A stretch of DNA of 64,000 bases from VAZQ01 sp035293945 (GTDB taxonomy: Bacteria; Pseudomonadota; Alphaproteobacteria; Rhizobiales; Xanthobacteraceae), in NCBI GenBank assembly GCA_035293945.1, contig DATGLV010000030.1:180795-244794 (forward strand). Reading direction: 5' to 3'. This document shows, in pieces, positions 31,752 through 39,946 of this stretch. The notes below the pieces were generated by a model. That model saw only the letters and a program-made list of their open reading frames with translations, was not told the origin of the DNA and did no database searches. The translations under genes were made by a program, and so were the position numbers. Each line of letters opens with the position of its first letter. The stretch's first letter is position 1.

Positions 31752-33095
31752 ATGTCGCTCGCGCGCAAGATCATCCTGCGGCTGATGCTGACGACCCTGG
31801 TGGGGACTGCCGTCGCCTATGGCTGGCTCTACCTCAAGGCCTCGCATGTTCAGAGCTATCTGGAACAGCGCGCTCTGGTGCAGCAGGCGCGCGAGATCGC
31901 CGACTTCGTCGGCGTCAGCGGGGACGGCTCGCTCACGCTCACCCTGCCGCCGCGGTTATCAGAAGCCTACAACAGCATCGACAGCAGCTACCGCTACGCG
32001 GTGCGCGACGAAGCCGGGCGCATCGTCGCCGCCTCCAGCCGCGGGATCGGACCGCTGCCCCTACGGACCGCCAAGGAGCGCCGCGTCTACGAGCAGGGCA
32101 GCGGCGAGAGCCATGTCATTGGCGCCGCCATCGAGACTGCCTACGGGCAGAGAAACTTCACGACCCAGGTCGAGGAGATCGGATCGCGGCTTCCCTCGAT
32201 CAACGCGGCTGTGTTGAATGAATTTATCGCCGATGGCGGTTGGTTCATCATCGTCTTTCTCTTGGTCCAGCTCGGCATCAGCGTCGCCACGGTGCGCCGC
32301 GGACTGCAGCCGCTCGAGAAGCTGTCGGCGCTTGCCGGCAGGATCAATCCCGGCAACTCCAATATTCGCCTGCCGGAATCGGGCGTGCCGCAGGAAATCC
32401 TGCCGCTCGTCGCGGCAGTCAATAGCGCACTCGACCGGCTGGATGAAGGAATGCAGCAACAGCGCGAGTTCACTGCCAATGCGGCGCATCAGCTGCGCAC
32501 GCCGCTGACGGTTCTCGCCGCCCACATCGATATGATGAGCGACAAGTCGGTCGCCACCAAGCTGCGCTACGATGTCGATCTCATGAGCCGGATTGTGACG
32601 CAGCTCCTCTTGGTCGCGCGCCTCGAAAATCTGAACATCAGCGTCGACGATCAGGTCGAGCTCAATGCGATGGTCAGAGAAGCGGCTGCGAATCTCGGCG
32701 CCCTGGCGATCGCCAACCACAAGACGCTGGAGGTCGATGAGCCTGCCACACCCGTCTATGTGCGCGGTAACACCGGCGTCGTGATTGCCGCGGTCAGCAA
32801 TCTGATCGAGAATGCGCTCAATCACAGCCCGCCCGGAGGCGCGGTCAAGATCCGGGTAACGCCCAATCCCTCCATTGAGGTGCTCGATTCCGGTCCAGGC
32901 GTTCCGGAGCATTTGCGGGAGCGGGTATTCGAGCGATTTTGGCGCGGCGAGGCGAGTCGGGAAGGCGCAGGGCTCGGGCTTGCGATTGTGCGGCGCATCA
33001 TGCGGGCGCTGCGGGGCGATGTTTCGGTATCCGATGCTCCGGGGGGCGGGGCGAAATTCTCTTTGGATTTTCCGGTGTTCAGTGCCGAGGCCTGA
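31752..33095 (+). CDS. Membrane sensor histidine kinase (QseC/PmrB type)
   Basis: 447 residues. Two membrane helices (ILRLMLTTLVGTAVAYGWLYL near 8-28 and WFIIVFLLVQLGISVAT near 164-180) flank a periplasmic sensor region of about 130 residues. A HAMP-like linker (RRGLQPLEKLSALAGRI) precedes the H-box FTANAAHQLRTPL with phospho-acceptor H246. The ATPase domain has the N-box NLIENALNHSPPG near 350, the G1 box DSGPGVP and G2 GLGLAIV. The partner regulator is just upstream. The periplasmic domain gives no ligand clue. Confidence 0.93.
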   Translation: MSLARKIILRLMLTTLVGTAVAYGWLYLKASHVQSYLEQRALVQQAREIADFVGVSGDGSLTLTLPPRLSEAYNSIDSSYRYAVRDEAGRIVAASSRGIGPLPLRTAKERRVYEQGSGESHVIGAAIETAYGQRNFTTQVEEIGSRLPSINAAVLNEFIADGGWFIIVFLLVQLGISVATVRRGLQPLEKLSALAGRINPGNSNIRLPESGVPQEILPLVAAVNSALDRLDEGMQQQREFTANAAHQLRTPLTVLAAHIDMMSDKSVATKLRYDVDLMSRIVTQLLLVARLENLNISVDDQVELNAMVREAAANLGALAIANHKTLEVDEPATPVYVRGNTGVVIAAVSNLIENALNHSPPGGAVKIRVTPNPSIEVLDSGPGVPEHLRERVFERFWRGEASREGAGLGLAIVRRIMRALRGDVSVSDAPGGGAKFSLDFPVFSAEA

Positions 33096-33172
33096 CCGAT
33101 CTCGTGAGCGCGCGCCCGTAATGATGTCATCGCGCTCGGCGGGAGCCCGGTTGCGGCGCTAAGTGATTAATC

Positions 33173-33203
33173 CGTCACGGATTCTCCCGTCAGCTTGTCG
33201 TCA
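33173..33203. promoter_or_regulatory. Three CGTCA direct repeats, possible response-regulator site
   Basis: CGTCA begins at 33173, 33188 and 33199 (steps of 15 and 11 bases) between the kinase stop and the envelope operon. OmpR-type regulators often bind direct repeats about one helical turn apart. The assignment is tentative. Confidence 0.3.
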
Positions 33204-33280
33204 GCAATGCCCATTATAAGCGGCACGACGGGTCTTTTCGCATTTGCCTTCCTAAATCGTCGCAAGTTTGGAAACAGCTG

Positions 33281-33294
33281 AGCTCAATTGAGCT
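33281..33294. promoter_or_regulatory. Perfect 14-bp palindrome before the envelope operon
   Basis: AGCTCAATTGAGCT ends 20 bases upstream of the ATG at 33315, placing it in the leader or at the transcription start. A repressor operator or a short transcript hairpin would both fit. Confidence 0.4.
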
Positions 33295-33314
33295 TTGATC
33301 AGGGAGTGACACCC

Positions 33315-34040
33315 ATGTTGCAGCATGCTCGCCGCATCGGTCTTGGTCTTGTAACAACGCTCGCCGTCGCCACAATTGCAGGGCCAGTTTGCGCTGCCGA
33401 CAGCTTCGAGCTTTCGAGCGTTAAGGCAGTAAAGCCGACACTCGTCGCAACGGCCGACGCCGTCAAGAAGGGCGATTTCGCCAAGGCCAAGGAGCTGTTC
33501 GACGACTACGACTCGGCCTGGAATGGCGTCGAGGTCTACATCAATACCCGCAGCAAGGACATGTACAACAAGATCGAGCTCGATCTGCAGGACCGCATCA
33601 ACAAGGAGCTCGCGGAGCCGAAGCCCGACCAGGCGAAGATCAGCGCGGATCTGCAGGAGATGATCGGCAAGTATGACGAAGCGATCGACATGATCGCCAA
33701 GGGTCAGCCGCTCAACCCGCTCTACGACGACGTCGCCAAGCTGCGCATGGAGCGCTCGCACCTGCGTGAGGTCGTGCCCGCCCTCAAAGCGGGCAACATC
33801 GCCAAGGCGAAGAAGTCCTACGAGGCGTTCGATGCCGGTTGGGATCCGATCGAGGACTTGATCAAGGCGCGATCGGAAGACGCCTATGTGGCGATCGAGA
33901 AGGGGATGATCCAGATCGAGCAGGCGCTGATGCCGGAGAAGCCCGATGTCGCCGCGGTCACCGCTTTGGTCGGCAGCGTGAACACCCAGTACAACAATGC
34001 GCTCGCCATGGTGGTGAAAGAGGCGCGCGGCCAGAAGTAA
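33315..34040 (+). CDS. Exported helical protein with an internal duplication
   Basis: 241 residues from ATG 33315 with a signal peptide (IGLGLVTTLAVATIAGPVCAA). The mature protein consists of two similar helical units: the first has AVKKGDFAKAKELFDDYDSAWNGVE then SKDMYNKIELDLQ, the second ALKAGNIAKAKKSYEAFDAGWDPIE then SEDAYVAIEKGMIQIE. The pattern (GD-x-AKA, FD-x-W-x-x-E, Y-x-x-IE) resembles the periplasmic helical domain of FTR1/EfeO-type iron-uptake proteins, where acidic residues bind metal. I infer possible metal binding; this is not established. It leads a three-gene operon with GGGAG-like signals before each gene, directly downstream of a two-component system. Confidence 0.78.
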   Translation: MLQHARRIGLGLVTTLAVATIAGPVCAADSFELSSVKAVKPTLVATADAVKKGDFAKAKELFDDYDSAWNGVEVYINTRSKDMYNKIELDLQDRINKELAEPKPDQAKISADLQEMIGKYDEAIDMIAKGQPLNPLYDDVAKLRMERSHLREVVPALKAGNIAKAKKSYEAFDAGWDPIEDLIKARSEDAYVAIEKGMIQIEQALMPEKPDVAAVTALVGSVNTQYNNALAMVVKEARGQK

Positions 34041-34070
34041 GAATAATAACAGCCTGGGAGGAGGCCGCAC

Positions 34071-34535
34071 ATGGATGCGGGTCGACCTAAAGCGGACGCG
34101 GACACCGTCGTCCTGGAACGGCTTCGCCTGTGGGTGCTGGGCGTGATCGCGCTCGGCCTCATCGGAACGATGACGGAGCTCATTCTGCTGGAGCATGACG
34201 AGAAGGCGCTGCAGTTCGTGCCCCTCGTCCTGATGGTCCTTGGAGCGATCACGATCATTTGGAACCTGGCCGCCAAGGACACGGCAAGCCTGCGCACGCT
34301 TCAGATCGTGATGGGCCTGTTCGTCCTGTCGGGCTTCGCAGGCATGGCAGCGCACTTCAACGGCTCACTGGAGTATCAGCTCGAACTCAATCCGGACTTG
34401 AGCACCGGCGAGCTTCTGCAGAAGATTTTCCACGCGCAGGCGCCGCCCCTGCTCGCCCCTGGCATGATGATACAGTTAGGCTTGCTGGGCCTCGGCTATG
34501 CGTTCACCGACATCCGCTACAGAAGGAGTGCGTAA
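34071..34535 (+). CDS. Four-helix inner-membrane protein of unknown function
   Basis: 154 residues from ATG 34071, with GGGAGGAGG upstream. Four hydrophobic segments are visible: LWVLGVIALGLIGTM, FVPLVLMVLGAITIIW, LQIVMGLFVLSGFAGMA and LAPGMMIQLGLLGLGYAF. The loop before the last helix (NGSLEYQLELNPDLSTGELL) would be periplasmic and acidic. No known family is recognised. It is the second gene of the operon, 30 bases after the duplicated exported protein and 1 base before the third gene. Confidence 0.75.
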   Translation: MDAGRPKADADTVVLERLRLWVLGVIALGLIGTMTELILLEHDEKALQFVPLVLMVLGAITIIWNLAAKDTASLRTLQIVMGLFVLSGFAGMAAHFNGSLEYQLELNPDLSTGELLQKIFHAQAPPLLAPGMMIQLGLLGLGYAFTDIRYRRSA

Positions 34536-34536
34536 G

Positions 34537-35013
34537 ATGGCTCTCAACAGAACAATTGCGGCGGTGCTCTCTGCGTTTGTCGGCGCGCTCGCGCTCGTTT
34601 CGGTCCTCTCCGCGCCCGCGGGCGCGCAGGCCGGCAAGCTCGTCGATTTCAACACCGCGTCGGAAAGCGACCTGCAGTCCTTGCCGCACATGACCCCCGA
34701 CATCGTGAAGGGCCTGGTCGCCAAGCGTCCGTACAAGACGATCGTCGATCTCAACAAGTATCTGGTCGAGCAGAAGCTCACGCCCGACCAGACCAAGGAG
34801 GTCTACAGAAAGGCGTTCGTGCCGATCAATTTGAACACCGGAACGAAGGATGAATTCCTGCTGATCCCCGGCGTCGGGCCGCGGATGTCCGGCGAGTTCG
34901 AGGAATATCGGCCATGGAAATCCTGGGCTCAGTTCGACAAGGAGATCGGTAAGTATGTCGGTCAGACCGAGACCGACCGGCTGAAGATGTACTTCTTCAT
35001 CCCAGGCGTCTGA
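34537..35013 (+). CDS. Exported helix-hairpin-helix protein (ComEA-like)
   Basis: 158 residues from ATG 34537, with AGGAG upstream. It has a signal peptide (VLSAFVGALALVSVLSAPAGAQA). The mature protein has two helix-hairpin-helix units: VDFNTASESDLQSLPHMTPDIVKGLVAKRPY in pieces, and INLNTGTKDEFLLIPGVGPRMSGEFEEYRPW in pieces, both with the hairpin Gly residues. Secreted HhH proteins such as ComEA bind DNA, but in this operon a different role, for example as a small structural or helical-bundle adaptor, is as likely. It ends the operon; a hairpin terminator follows 15 bases past the stop. Confidence 0.8.
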   Translation: MALNRTIAAVLSAFVGALALVSVLSAPAGAQAGKLVDFNTASESDLQSLPHMTPDIVKGLVAKRPYKTIVDLNKYLVEQKLTPDQTKEVYRKAFVPINLNTGTKDEFLLIPGVGPRMSGEFEEYRPWKSWAQFDKEIGKYVGQTETDRLKMYFFIPGV

Positions 35014-35027
35014 GCTCTCGGGCTGCA

Positions 35028-35058
35028 GCGGGGCGTATCAAGTAACGCCCCGCTCTTC
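35028..35058. terminator. Hairpin between convergent genes
   Basis: GCGGGGCGT, loop ATCAAGTA, ACGCCCCGC is a perfect 9-bp stem followed by TCTTCGTTT. It lies between the convergent stops at 35013 and 35062 and would serve the rightward operon best; the U-tract is weak. Confidence 0.65.
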
Positions 35059-35061
35059 GTT

Positions 35062-37185
35062 TCAGAATTGCCAGTGGAAGCGGCCGGCAAAGATGTTCAC
35101 CGGCCCGTTGTCGGTGTTGTAGCCGGGATTGGCGACGAACTGGTAATCGAAGGTAAGCTTCGTCGAAGAGGACAGCGCGTAGCTGTAGTACATCTCGAGA
35201 ATCTGCTCGAGGCCGGGGTTCGGCAGCTTCCCGTCGCCGATGAGGATGCCGAGGCCCCCTGCGTTGAAGAACGCCTGATGCACACTACTGATGTTGTTGA
35301 GGACTCCGGCGACGCCGATCGTATCGTCGGGTCTGCCCCAATCCTTGCCGGTGAGAGAAACGCCCGCTTCCAGAGTGCGATCTATATCGGTGAAGTCCCA
35401 TGGCTCGTGGTTCGGGTCGGCCCAGCCGGCGCGGGCAAACACCCCCAGGGTCTCGCTTACTTGCTGCTCAAGGTTGAGGCTGACGCCCGGACGGCTCGTA
35501 TATTGCCGAACTGCAGTGATGTCGGCTGGCTGGCCAGTCATGGCGGCGAGCGCGATGGCGTCGGCATAGCTCCCCATTCGGCCGCGGGTGAGATATCCGG
35601 TGATCTTCAACTTGCCCGGCTGCCCCCAGAGCTCATGCCGTTCCTCGATCTCGCCCACCAGCTGAAATTGATCGAAGCTGTTATCGAGGACGCCGCCCAG
35701 CGGGCTGTTTCCGCCCGCCGGAGTTGCCGAGGTGTCGAACACCCCGCCGCGCAGCGTCCAGCGGTCCTGATACCACTCGGCGGCGGCGCCATAGGTGTTG
35801 CCCCAGCCGTCGCCGACATAGTCGAACGTGCCAGCATTGATGACCGACCAGTTGAGGAAGTCAGTCTTGGAGTTGTTCGCATATTTGTTGGTGTCGAACA
35901 GGTCGGTAATTGCAATTCGACCTGCCGTCAGCACCACGCGATTTGCGGTCTGGGAACCCGCAAAGATATTCTGGTCGGCGTCCACCTTCTCGGTCTCGCC
36001 GCCGAGGTCGATAGTGTCGCGAACGAAAAAGCGTTGTATGCGCGCATAAGGGTAATCTGATCCGAGCTTGTAAGCTTCCGCGCTTGAGTAGCCCGCAATT
36101 CCGTGCGTGTTGGCAATGCCGAAGCCTTGGTCGATCTCAGGATTGATCCACAACTCGGCGCCCTGCCACAGACGCGCCCCGAAAAAGAGCGTCGCATCGA
36201 CGGTTTCGCGCCCTTGGCCGGACGCCGGAAGGCTGTTGGGACCTTGGATAGGCGCATGGATCGGCGGATAAGCCTGCTCAGTGAACGTGAACTGACCGTG
36301 GAAGTTGAATTCATCCTCATCGGGCGCTTTCGGCGCCTTGAGCAGCATTTTCTTCGAATTCGACGGCGCCTCCTTCTCGTCGAACCGGTAATTCAGGAAC
36401 GCACGCACTTCCTGCAATTCAAGATTCGACGTGAACGTCTGCCCGAATGTCGGGAAGCTCACGCTTTGATTGCCGAAATCGGCGAACAGGTATTCGATTC
36501 CCCCGGTCCAATGGGGGACGACCGGAACCTCGACACCGGCGCCCGCCGCCCAGCCCAGTCGCCACAGGAACGGCATGTCGGCCGTGCCACTTGAGACCTG
36601 CGTGAGGGTGAGCTGGTCGTACGCAAAGGCGAACCCGCCCGTCGCGTAGAGCAGCCAGTTGCCAGGCGAATAGCCCAACCGCGCCCGCACGGTGCCGAAG
36701 TGCAGCATACTCTCCGAATAGGTTTCGAGGCCGTTCTTCGGCGAGATGAGCGTCGAAATGCCCCCGATGGTGAGTCCGGAGGCGGGGTCCGGGAAGGGCG
36801 GAAAACTCCAGTCCGCCACGGCACCGAGCACTACGCGGTTCGGGAGCATTTTATCGTAGCCGACCTGTATCCCTCCGAAGAAGCTTCCCGATTCCTTGAA
36901 GATGTCGAGCCCTTGCCACATGTTGACGGAGCCCGAGTTGGGCGGGCTCGTCCAATCCGAGGTGCCCCAGGCGAGGCCCAGATGACCACCGGCGTAGAAG
37001 CCAGTCCAGTCGTAAGCGGAGGGAGCGCTACGCGGTGGCGCCTTGAAGTTCAGATCTGCGGCGGCGGCTCCGCCGACGGAGGCCAGGACCATCGCGGTCG
37101 TGGACAGTGCCAGCCGGCGCAACGTCGATAACCGCAACTTGGCCGCACTCGTATGCCTGACGGTACATGCTCCCGACCGCACCAT
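35062..37185 (-). CDS. Two-barrel outer-membrane porin (Omp25-like plus OprB-like)
   Basis: 707 residues from ATG 37185, which has a GGGGGG stretch just upstream; earlier starts add only non-family sequence. After a long signal peptide (ending VGGAAAADL) comes an eight-strand opacity/Omp25-like barrel (YDWTGFYAGGHLGLAWG at its start, VRAFLNYRF at its end). A charged linker of about 15 residues containing SKKMLLKAPKAP follows, and then a carbohydrate-selective OprB-type porin (FNFHGQFTFTEQAYPPIHAPI in pieces, closing with FAGRFHWQF). The terminal aromatic residue is typical for BAM-dependent insertion. Each part would normally be a separate protein. It reads towards the envelope operon. Confidence 0.85.
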   Translation of the reverse strand: MVRSGACTVRHTSAAKLRLSTLRRLALSTTAMVLASVGGAAAADLNFKAPPRSAPSAYDWTGFYAGGHLGLAWGTSDWTSPPNSGSVNMWQGLDIFKESGSFFGGIQVGYDKMLPNRVVLGAVADWSFPPFPDPASGLTIGGISTLISPKNGLETYSESMLHFGTVRARLGYSPGNWLLYATGGFAFAYDQLTLTQVSSGTADMPFLWRLGWAAGAGVEVPVVPHWTGGIEYLFADFGNQSVSFPTFGQTFTSNLELQEVRAFLNYRFDEKEAPSNSKKMLLKAPKAPDEDEFNFHGQFTFTEQAYPPIHAPIQGPNSLPASGQGRETVDATLFFGARLWQGAELWINPEIDQGFGIANTHGIAGYSSAEAYKLGSDYPYARIQRFFVRDTIDLGGETEKVDADQNIFAGSQTANRVVLTAGRIAITDLFDTNKYANNSKTDFLNWSVINAGTFDYVGDGWGNTYGAAAEWYQDRWTLRGGVFDTSATPAGGNSPLGGVLDNSFDQFQLVGEIEERHELWGQPGKLKITGYLTRGRMGSYADAIALAAMTGQPADITAVRQYTSRPGVSLNLEQQVSETLGVFARAGWADPNHEPWDFTDIDRTLEAGVSLTGKDWGRPDDTIGVAGVLNNISSVHQAFFNAGGLGILIGDGKLPNPGLEQILEMYYSYALSSSTKLTFDYQFVANPGYNTDNGPVNIFAGRFHWQF

Positions 37186-37305
37186 GCCCCCCGGGTTTCT
37201 TGATTTGCCGAGAACCTCTGGTCCCGGCCCAGGGCTGATATTAGTCATCTGCCGACCTGACGCGCAGCTGACAAATGTCTCAGTTAGCAAAACAATTACG
37301 CCACC

Positions 37306-37321
37306 GTTGCCAAACGGCAAC
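37306..37321. promoter_or_regulatory. Inverted repeat upstream of the porin gene
   Basis: GTTGCC-AAAC-GGCAAC has 6-bp perfect arms and lies 120 bases before the porin ATG, in the gap after phoU. It is a possible operator or transcript hairpin, not assigned. Confidence 0.3.
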
Positions 37322-37409
37322 ACCTGGCTCTCGTTAAGGGCAATGGCAAGCGTCCGGATACCTACTGGCGAGGGCGGAGGTCGAGGCCCCGCCTTGGATT
37401 CCCTGCGAC

Positions 37410-38123
37410 TCAATCAGCAGTCGGCATGTGAACGGTCCGCGTCGATTCATCCTTCGCGCGCCCCTCAGCGAGCTCGCGTCCTTCAACGATGTAGTGGATG
37501 CTTTCGGCCACATTGGCCACATGATCGCCGATCCGCTCGATATTCTTGATGGAGAGCAGGAGGTCCGTGCAATAGCCGATGCGGTGTGCGTCCTCCATCA
37601 TGTAGGTCAGCAGCTCGCGAAAGCGCGAATTGTAGACGGCGTCCACTTGCGCGTCAGCGCGCCAGACCTGCAGGGCTTTGGCGGAATCGCGTTGGGCATA
37701 GCTCGCCAGCGCCTCTTTCAATTGATCAAGCACCAGCTCACCCATGCGCTCGACGCCAAGGACGACATCGTTGATTCGAAATTGGTCCTCCGAGCGCAGC
37801 ACTCGCTTTGCTATGCCCTCGGCGAGATCGCCGACGTGCTCGAGATCATGGGCAATTCGCGAGGTCCCGACGATCTCGCGCAAGTCCATGGCGACCGGCT
37901 GACGACGGGCGATCGCCACTATTCCCTTCTCCTGGATTTCACGGTGCAGGGCATCGACCGCATCTTTATTCATGACCACGCTCTGAGCGATCTCGAAATC
38001 CTGCCCGGCCAGTGCATTGATCGCGCCGGCAACCTGTTGCTCCACCAGGCGACCCATCTCCACGACCTTGCGCGTGAGATCATCGAGCTCTGCGTCGAAC
38101 CTCTTTACCGTATGCTGTTCCAT
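37410..38123 (-). CDS. phoU: Phosphate-transport regulator PhoU
   Basis: 237 residues from ATG 38123, with GGAGGTGG upstream. It has the two-repeat PhoU helical bundle: KVVEMGRLVEQQVAGAINAL and DLEHVGDLAEGIAKRV in the first half, MGELVLDQLKEALASY and NIERIGDHVANVAESIHYI in the second. The E-x-x-x-D signatures that coordinate metal are present in both repeats. PhoU represses the Pho regulon through PstSCAB and PhoR. No pst or phoBR genes are in the window, so this copy stands alone. Confidence 0.93.
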   Translation of the reverse strand: MEQHTVKRFDAELDDLTRKVVEMGRLVEQQVAGAINALAGQDFEIAQSVVMNKDAVDALHREIQEKGIVAIARRQPVAMDLREIVGTSRIAHDLEHVGDLAEGIAKRVLRSEDQFRINDVVLGVERMGELVLDQLKEALASYAQRDSAKALQVWRADAQVDAVYNSRFRELLTYMMEDAHRIGYCTDLLLSIKNIERIGDHVANVAESIHYIVEGRELAEGRAKDESTRTVHMPTAD

Positions 38124-38925
38124 TGTTGGCCACCTCCTGCGGTCTCGCCTTTGCTCAGTCCAGCGCTGCCTCGCCAGGTCAGCAGTCCGCTCGATGCGAT
38201 TTCTACCAGCCTGCTCCATTGACAATGTGACAAGACTGACCGGGTGAACGGGCCTCGGCGATCCGCGCCTTCCTGCGCGGTATCAGCGCGCGTGCGCGAA
38301 GCCTCCACAGCTCATGCGGCGAGGTCCGGCGCGGACCGAATGAGTTCATCGCATCCTCACGCCGCGAGTGGCCATCCGCGCCACAGCCTTGGTGGGCAGG
38401 CTTGCCGGGTCGCGATTGCGGTGGGACCAAAAGCTCCTGTTCAAGTTCAACTACAGCTATCAAGCTCCGCACTCTGCTGGACGCTCCGGGCCGACGCGCA
38501 AGAGATCATTCATCCGGGCGGCAATATAACTGGTCCGCTCAATCCACCGCAGCCCATCCCGCCTTGCTGCGGGCAAGCGCGTGGCTCCATCAAGTTCTAG
38601 ATCGAGCGATTTTGTGTCCCACCACGGAGGTGCAGTCCAGTTCGTGCTCATTGTAAAATACAATGAATTAACAATAGCCGGCCTTTGGAGTGCACCCCAT
38701 CGATGAGACACGCGCATGTTCCGATCGAAAAGGCTCACTCCAGTCGTCACCCGCGGGCATAGCCCGTCGAAGACGGGCGTAAACGCCCTTATGACCCGCG
38801 GGTCCATCTTTTTCGCAAGAAGGATAGATTGCCGGGTCAAGCCACGGCAAGCCTGGCAATGACGCTGAAGTGGATCAATTCGACCGGGAACCGCCTTAGG
38901 AACTGGTTGTTGCGCCGCCCAGTGT
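38124..38925. other. Long intergenic region (about 800 bases) with one repeat
   Basis: Open frames here are arginine/proline-rich and have no ribosome-binding sites, so I see no gene. The right part holds a 119-bp palindromic repeat (38746-38864). A short AT-rich patch (ATTGTAAAATACAATGAATTAACAAT near 38650, in two blocks) is the only promoter-like sequence, with no evident target. Confidence 0.5.
38746..38864. repeat. Long palindromic repeat, CCCGCGGGC family
   Basis: GTCACCCGCGGG with CCCGCGGGT, GCCCGTCGAAGACGGGC, GGGCGTAAACGCCC and TGCCGGGTCAAGCCACGGCA form successive hairpins. The copy at 53464-53570 is nearly identical, including the linker CCATCTTTTTCGCAAGAAG. Confidence 0.8.
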
Positions 38926-39411
38926 TCACTCGGCCGCTTGGCTCATCTCATGCTCCTCACGTGGCGGTCCTTCGGTTTCGCCCTCCAGCCTGGGCTTGGG
39001 TGATCCTATACCACGCTTGCCTTCGAGCCGCGCGATTCGTTCCTCGAAGACTGTGATTTGAAGCGTTCGCAAAAAGGCGTCTACCAGCTTGAGCAGCGCA
39101 GCGGCCTCGGCGGGGGTGACCTCTCCGGATCCGACCGCTTCGATGATGGCGGCGACCGCAGAGGCTGCGTCCGCAGCAGAGTTCAGCGGCGGAAGTTCGA
39201 AGCTGATCGTGCGCTCCCGCAGGCGCGGCGCAATGCGGTCCAAGCAGAGGCGCACCGCCGCCATGTCGCCGCGTTTGGCCAGGTCGATGGCGGCGCGAAT
39301 GATGTCCTCGGCCTCGCCCGCAAACATCTCTTCGGCGAGGATCGTGGATTTACCGCGCGCACCTACGGGCCGCCCGGCCGGATTTCCGCTTTGTCCCTTT
39401 TGAAACGGCAT
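38926..39411 (-). CDS. DUF5681 domain protein
   Basis: 161 residues. The N-terminus FQKGQSGNPAGRPVGARGK is the DUF5681 signature, a basic glycine-rich motif. The rest is helical (ILAEEMFAGEAEDIIRAAIDLAKRGD in pieces; EERIARLEGKRG) with an acidic tail. These proteins are abundant in Bradyrhizobiaceae and often lie near phage or mobile genes; a DNA-packaging-related origin has been suggested by context in some genomes, but no function is proven. A minus-strand terminator lies about 100 bases upstream of its start. Confidence 0.85.
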   Translation of the reverse strand: MPFQKGQSGNPAGRPVGARGKSTILAEEMFAGEAEDIIRAAIDLAKRGDMAAVRLCLDRIAPRLRERTISFELPPLNSAADAASAVAAIIEAVGSGEVTPAEAAALLKLVDAFLRTLQITVFEERIARLEGKRGIGSPKPRLEGETEGPPREEHEMSQAAE

Positions 39412-39512
39412 GTGACAGATCCTTTCAGGTTGCGCTTTCCGCCGGAGCGACGGATGTGGAAGGGTTTCGTGGCTGCTGCGGGCGCCGGGTTACGCACGAC
39501 AATTTGCGCACA

Positions 39513-39544
39513 GCAAAAAGCCCGGCGCGGTTTCCCGCCCGGGC
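39513..39544 (-). terminator. Rho-independent terminator in the leader of DUF5681
   Basis: On the minus strand: GCCCGG, loop with GGGAAACCGC, CCGGGC, then UUUUUG. It ends about 100 bases before the DUF5681 ATG. It may stop upstream transcription or act as an attenuator; no leader peptide was found. Confidence 0.65.
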
Positions 39545-39830
39545 GCACTCCGTGAGTTTCAATTTCGTAAGTAGTCTGATTTGCCGGACGCCGTCAAGCA
39601 TCCGATTTTAGCATTCTCGCACTTTCGAGCTCATACCGCGCACAGCCCGTCGAAGACGGCGTGAGCGCCTTTATCTGGTGGGCATCCACACCTTGCCCGC
39701 TGCACCCGGAGCAACAAGAGGTGAATGGCGGGCCAATTCCGGGCAAGCCCATCCATGGCAAAGGAGACATGTTTCAATTCGACTGGGAACCGCTTTTCAC
39801 AACGCCGCCCGGCGCCGGCACCGGCCGCAG

Positions 39831-39844
39831 TTGATCTGCATCAA
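39831..39844. promoter_or_regulatory. FNR/FixK box upstream of cytochrome c'
   Basis: TTGATCTGCATCAA is a perfect match to TTGAT-N4-ATCAA. With activation from -41.5, transcription would start near 39879, leaving a leader of about 68 bases before the ATG at 39947. Confidence 0.75.
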
Positions 39845-39946
39845 CAACTTTCTGCAAAATTCTGTCAGCCTGGAAACCGCACCAACGGAAAGCGTGGTCC
39901 GCGGCTGCAAGAAAGCTTCAGTAACACGCTAAGGAGGAGGCATACC

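Larger units (their letters stand above)
39412..39946. other. Intergenic region between DUF5681 and cytochrome c'
   Basis: No ORF is supported. It holds a leftward terminator (39513-39544), a short piece of the GCCCGTCGAAGACGG repeat near 39640, and an FNR/FixK box (39831-39844) for the cytochrome gene. Confidence 0.6.
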
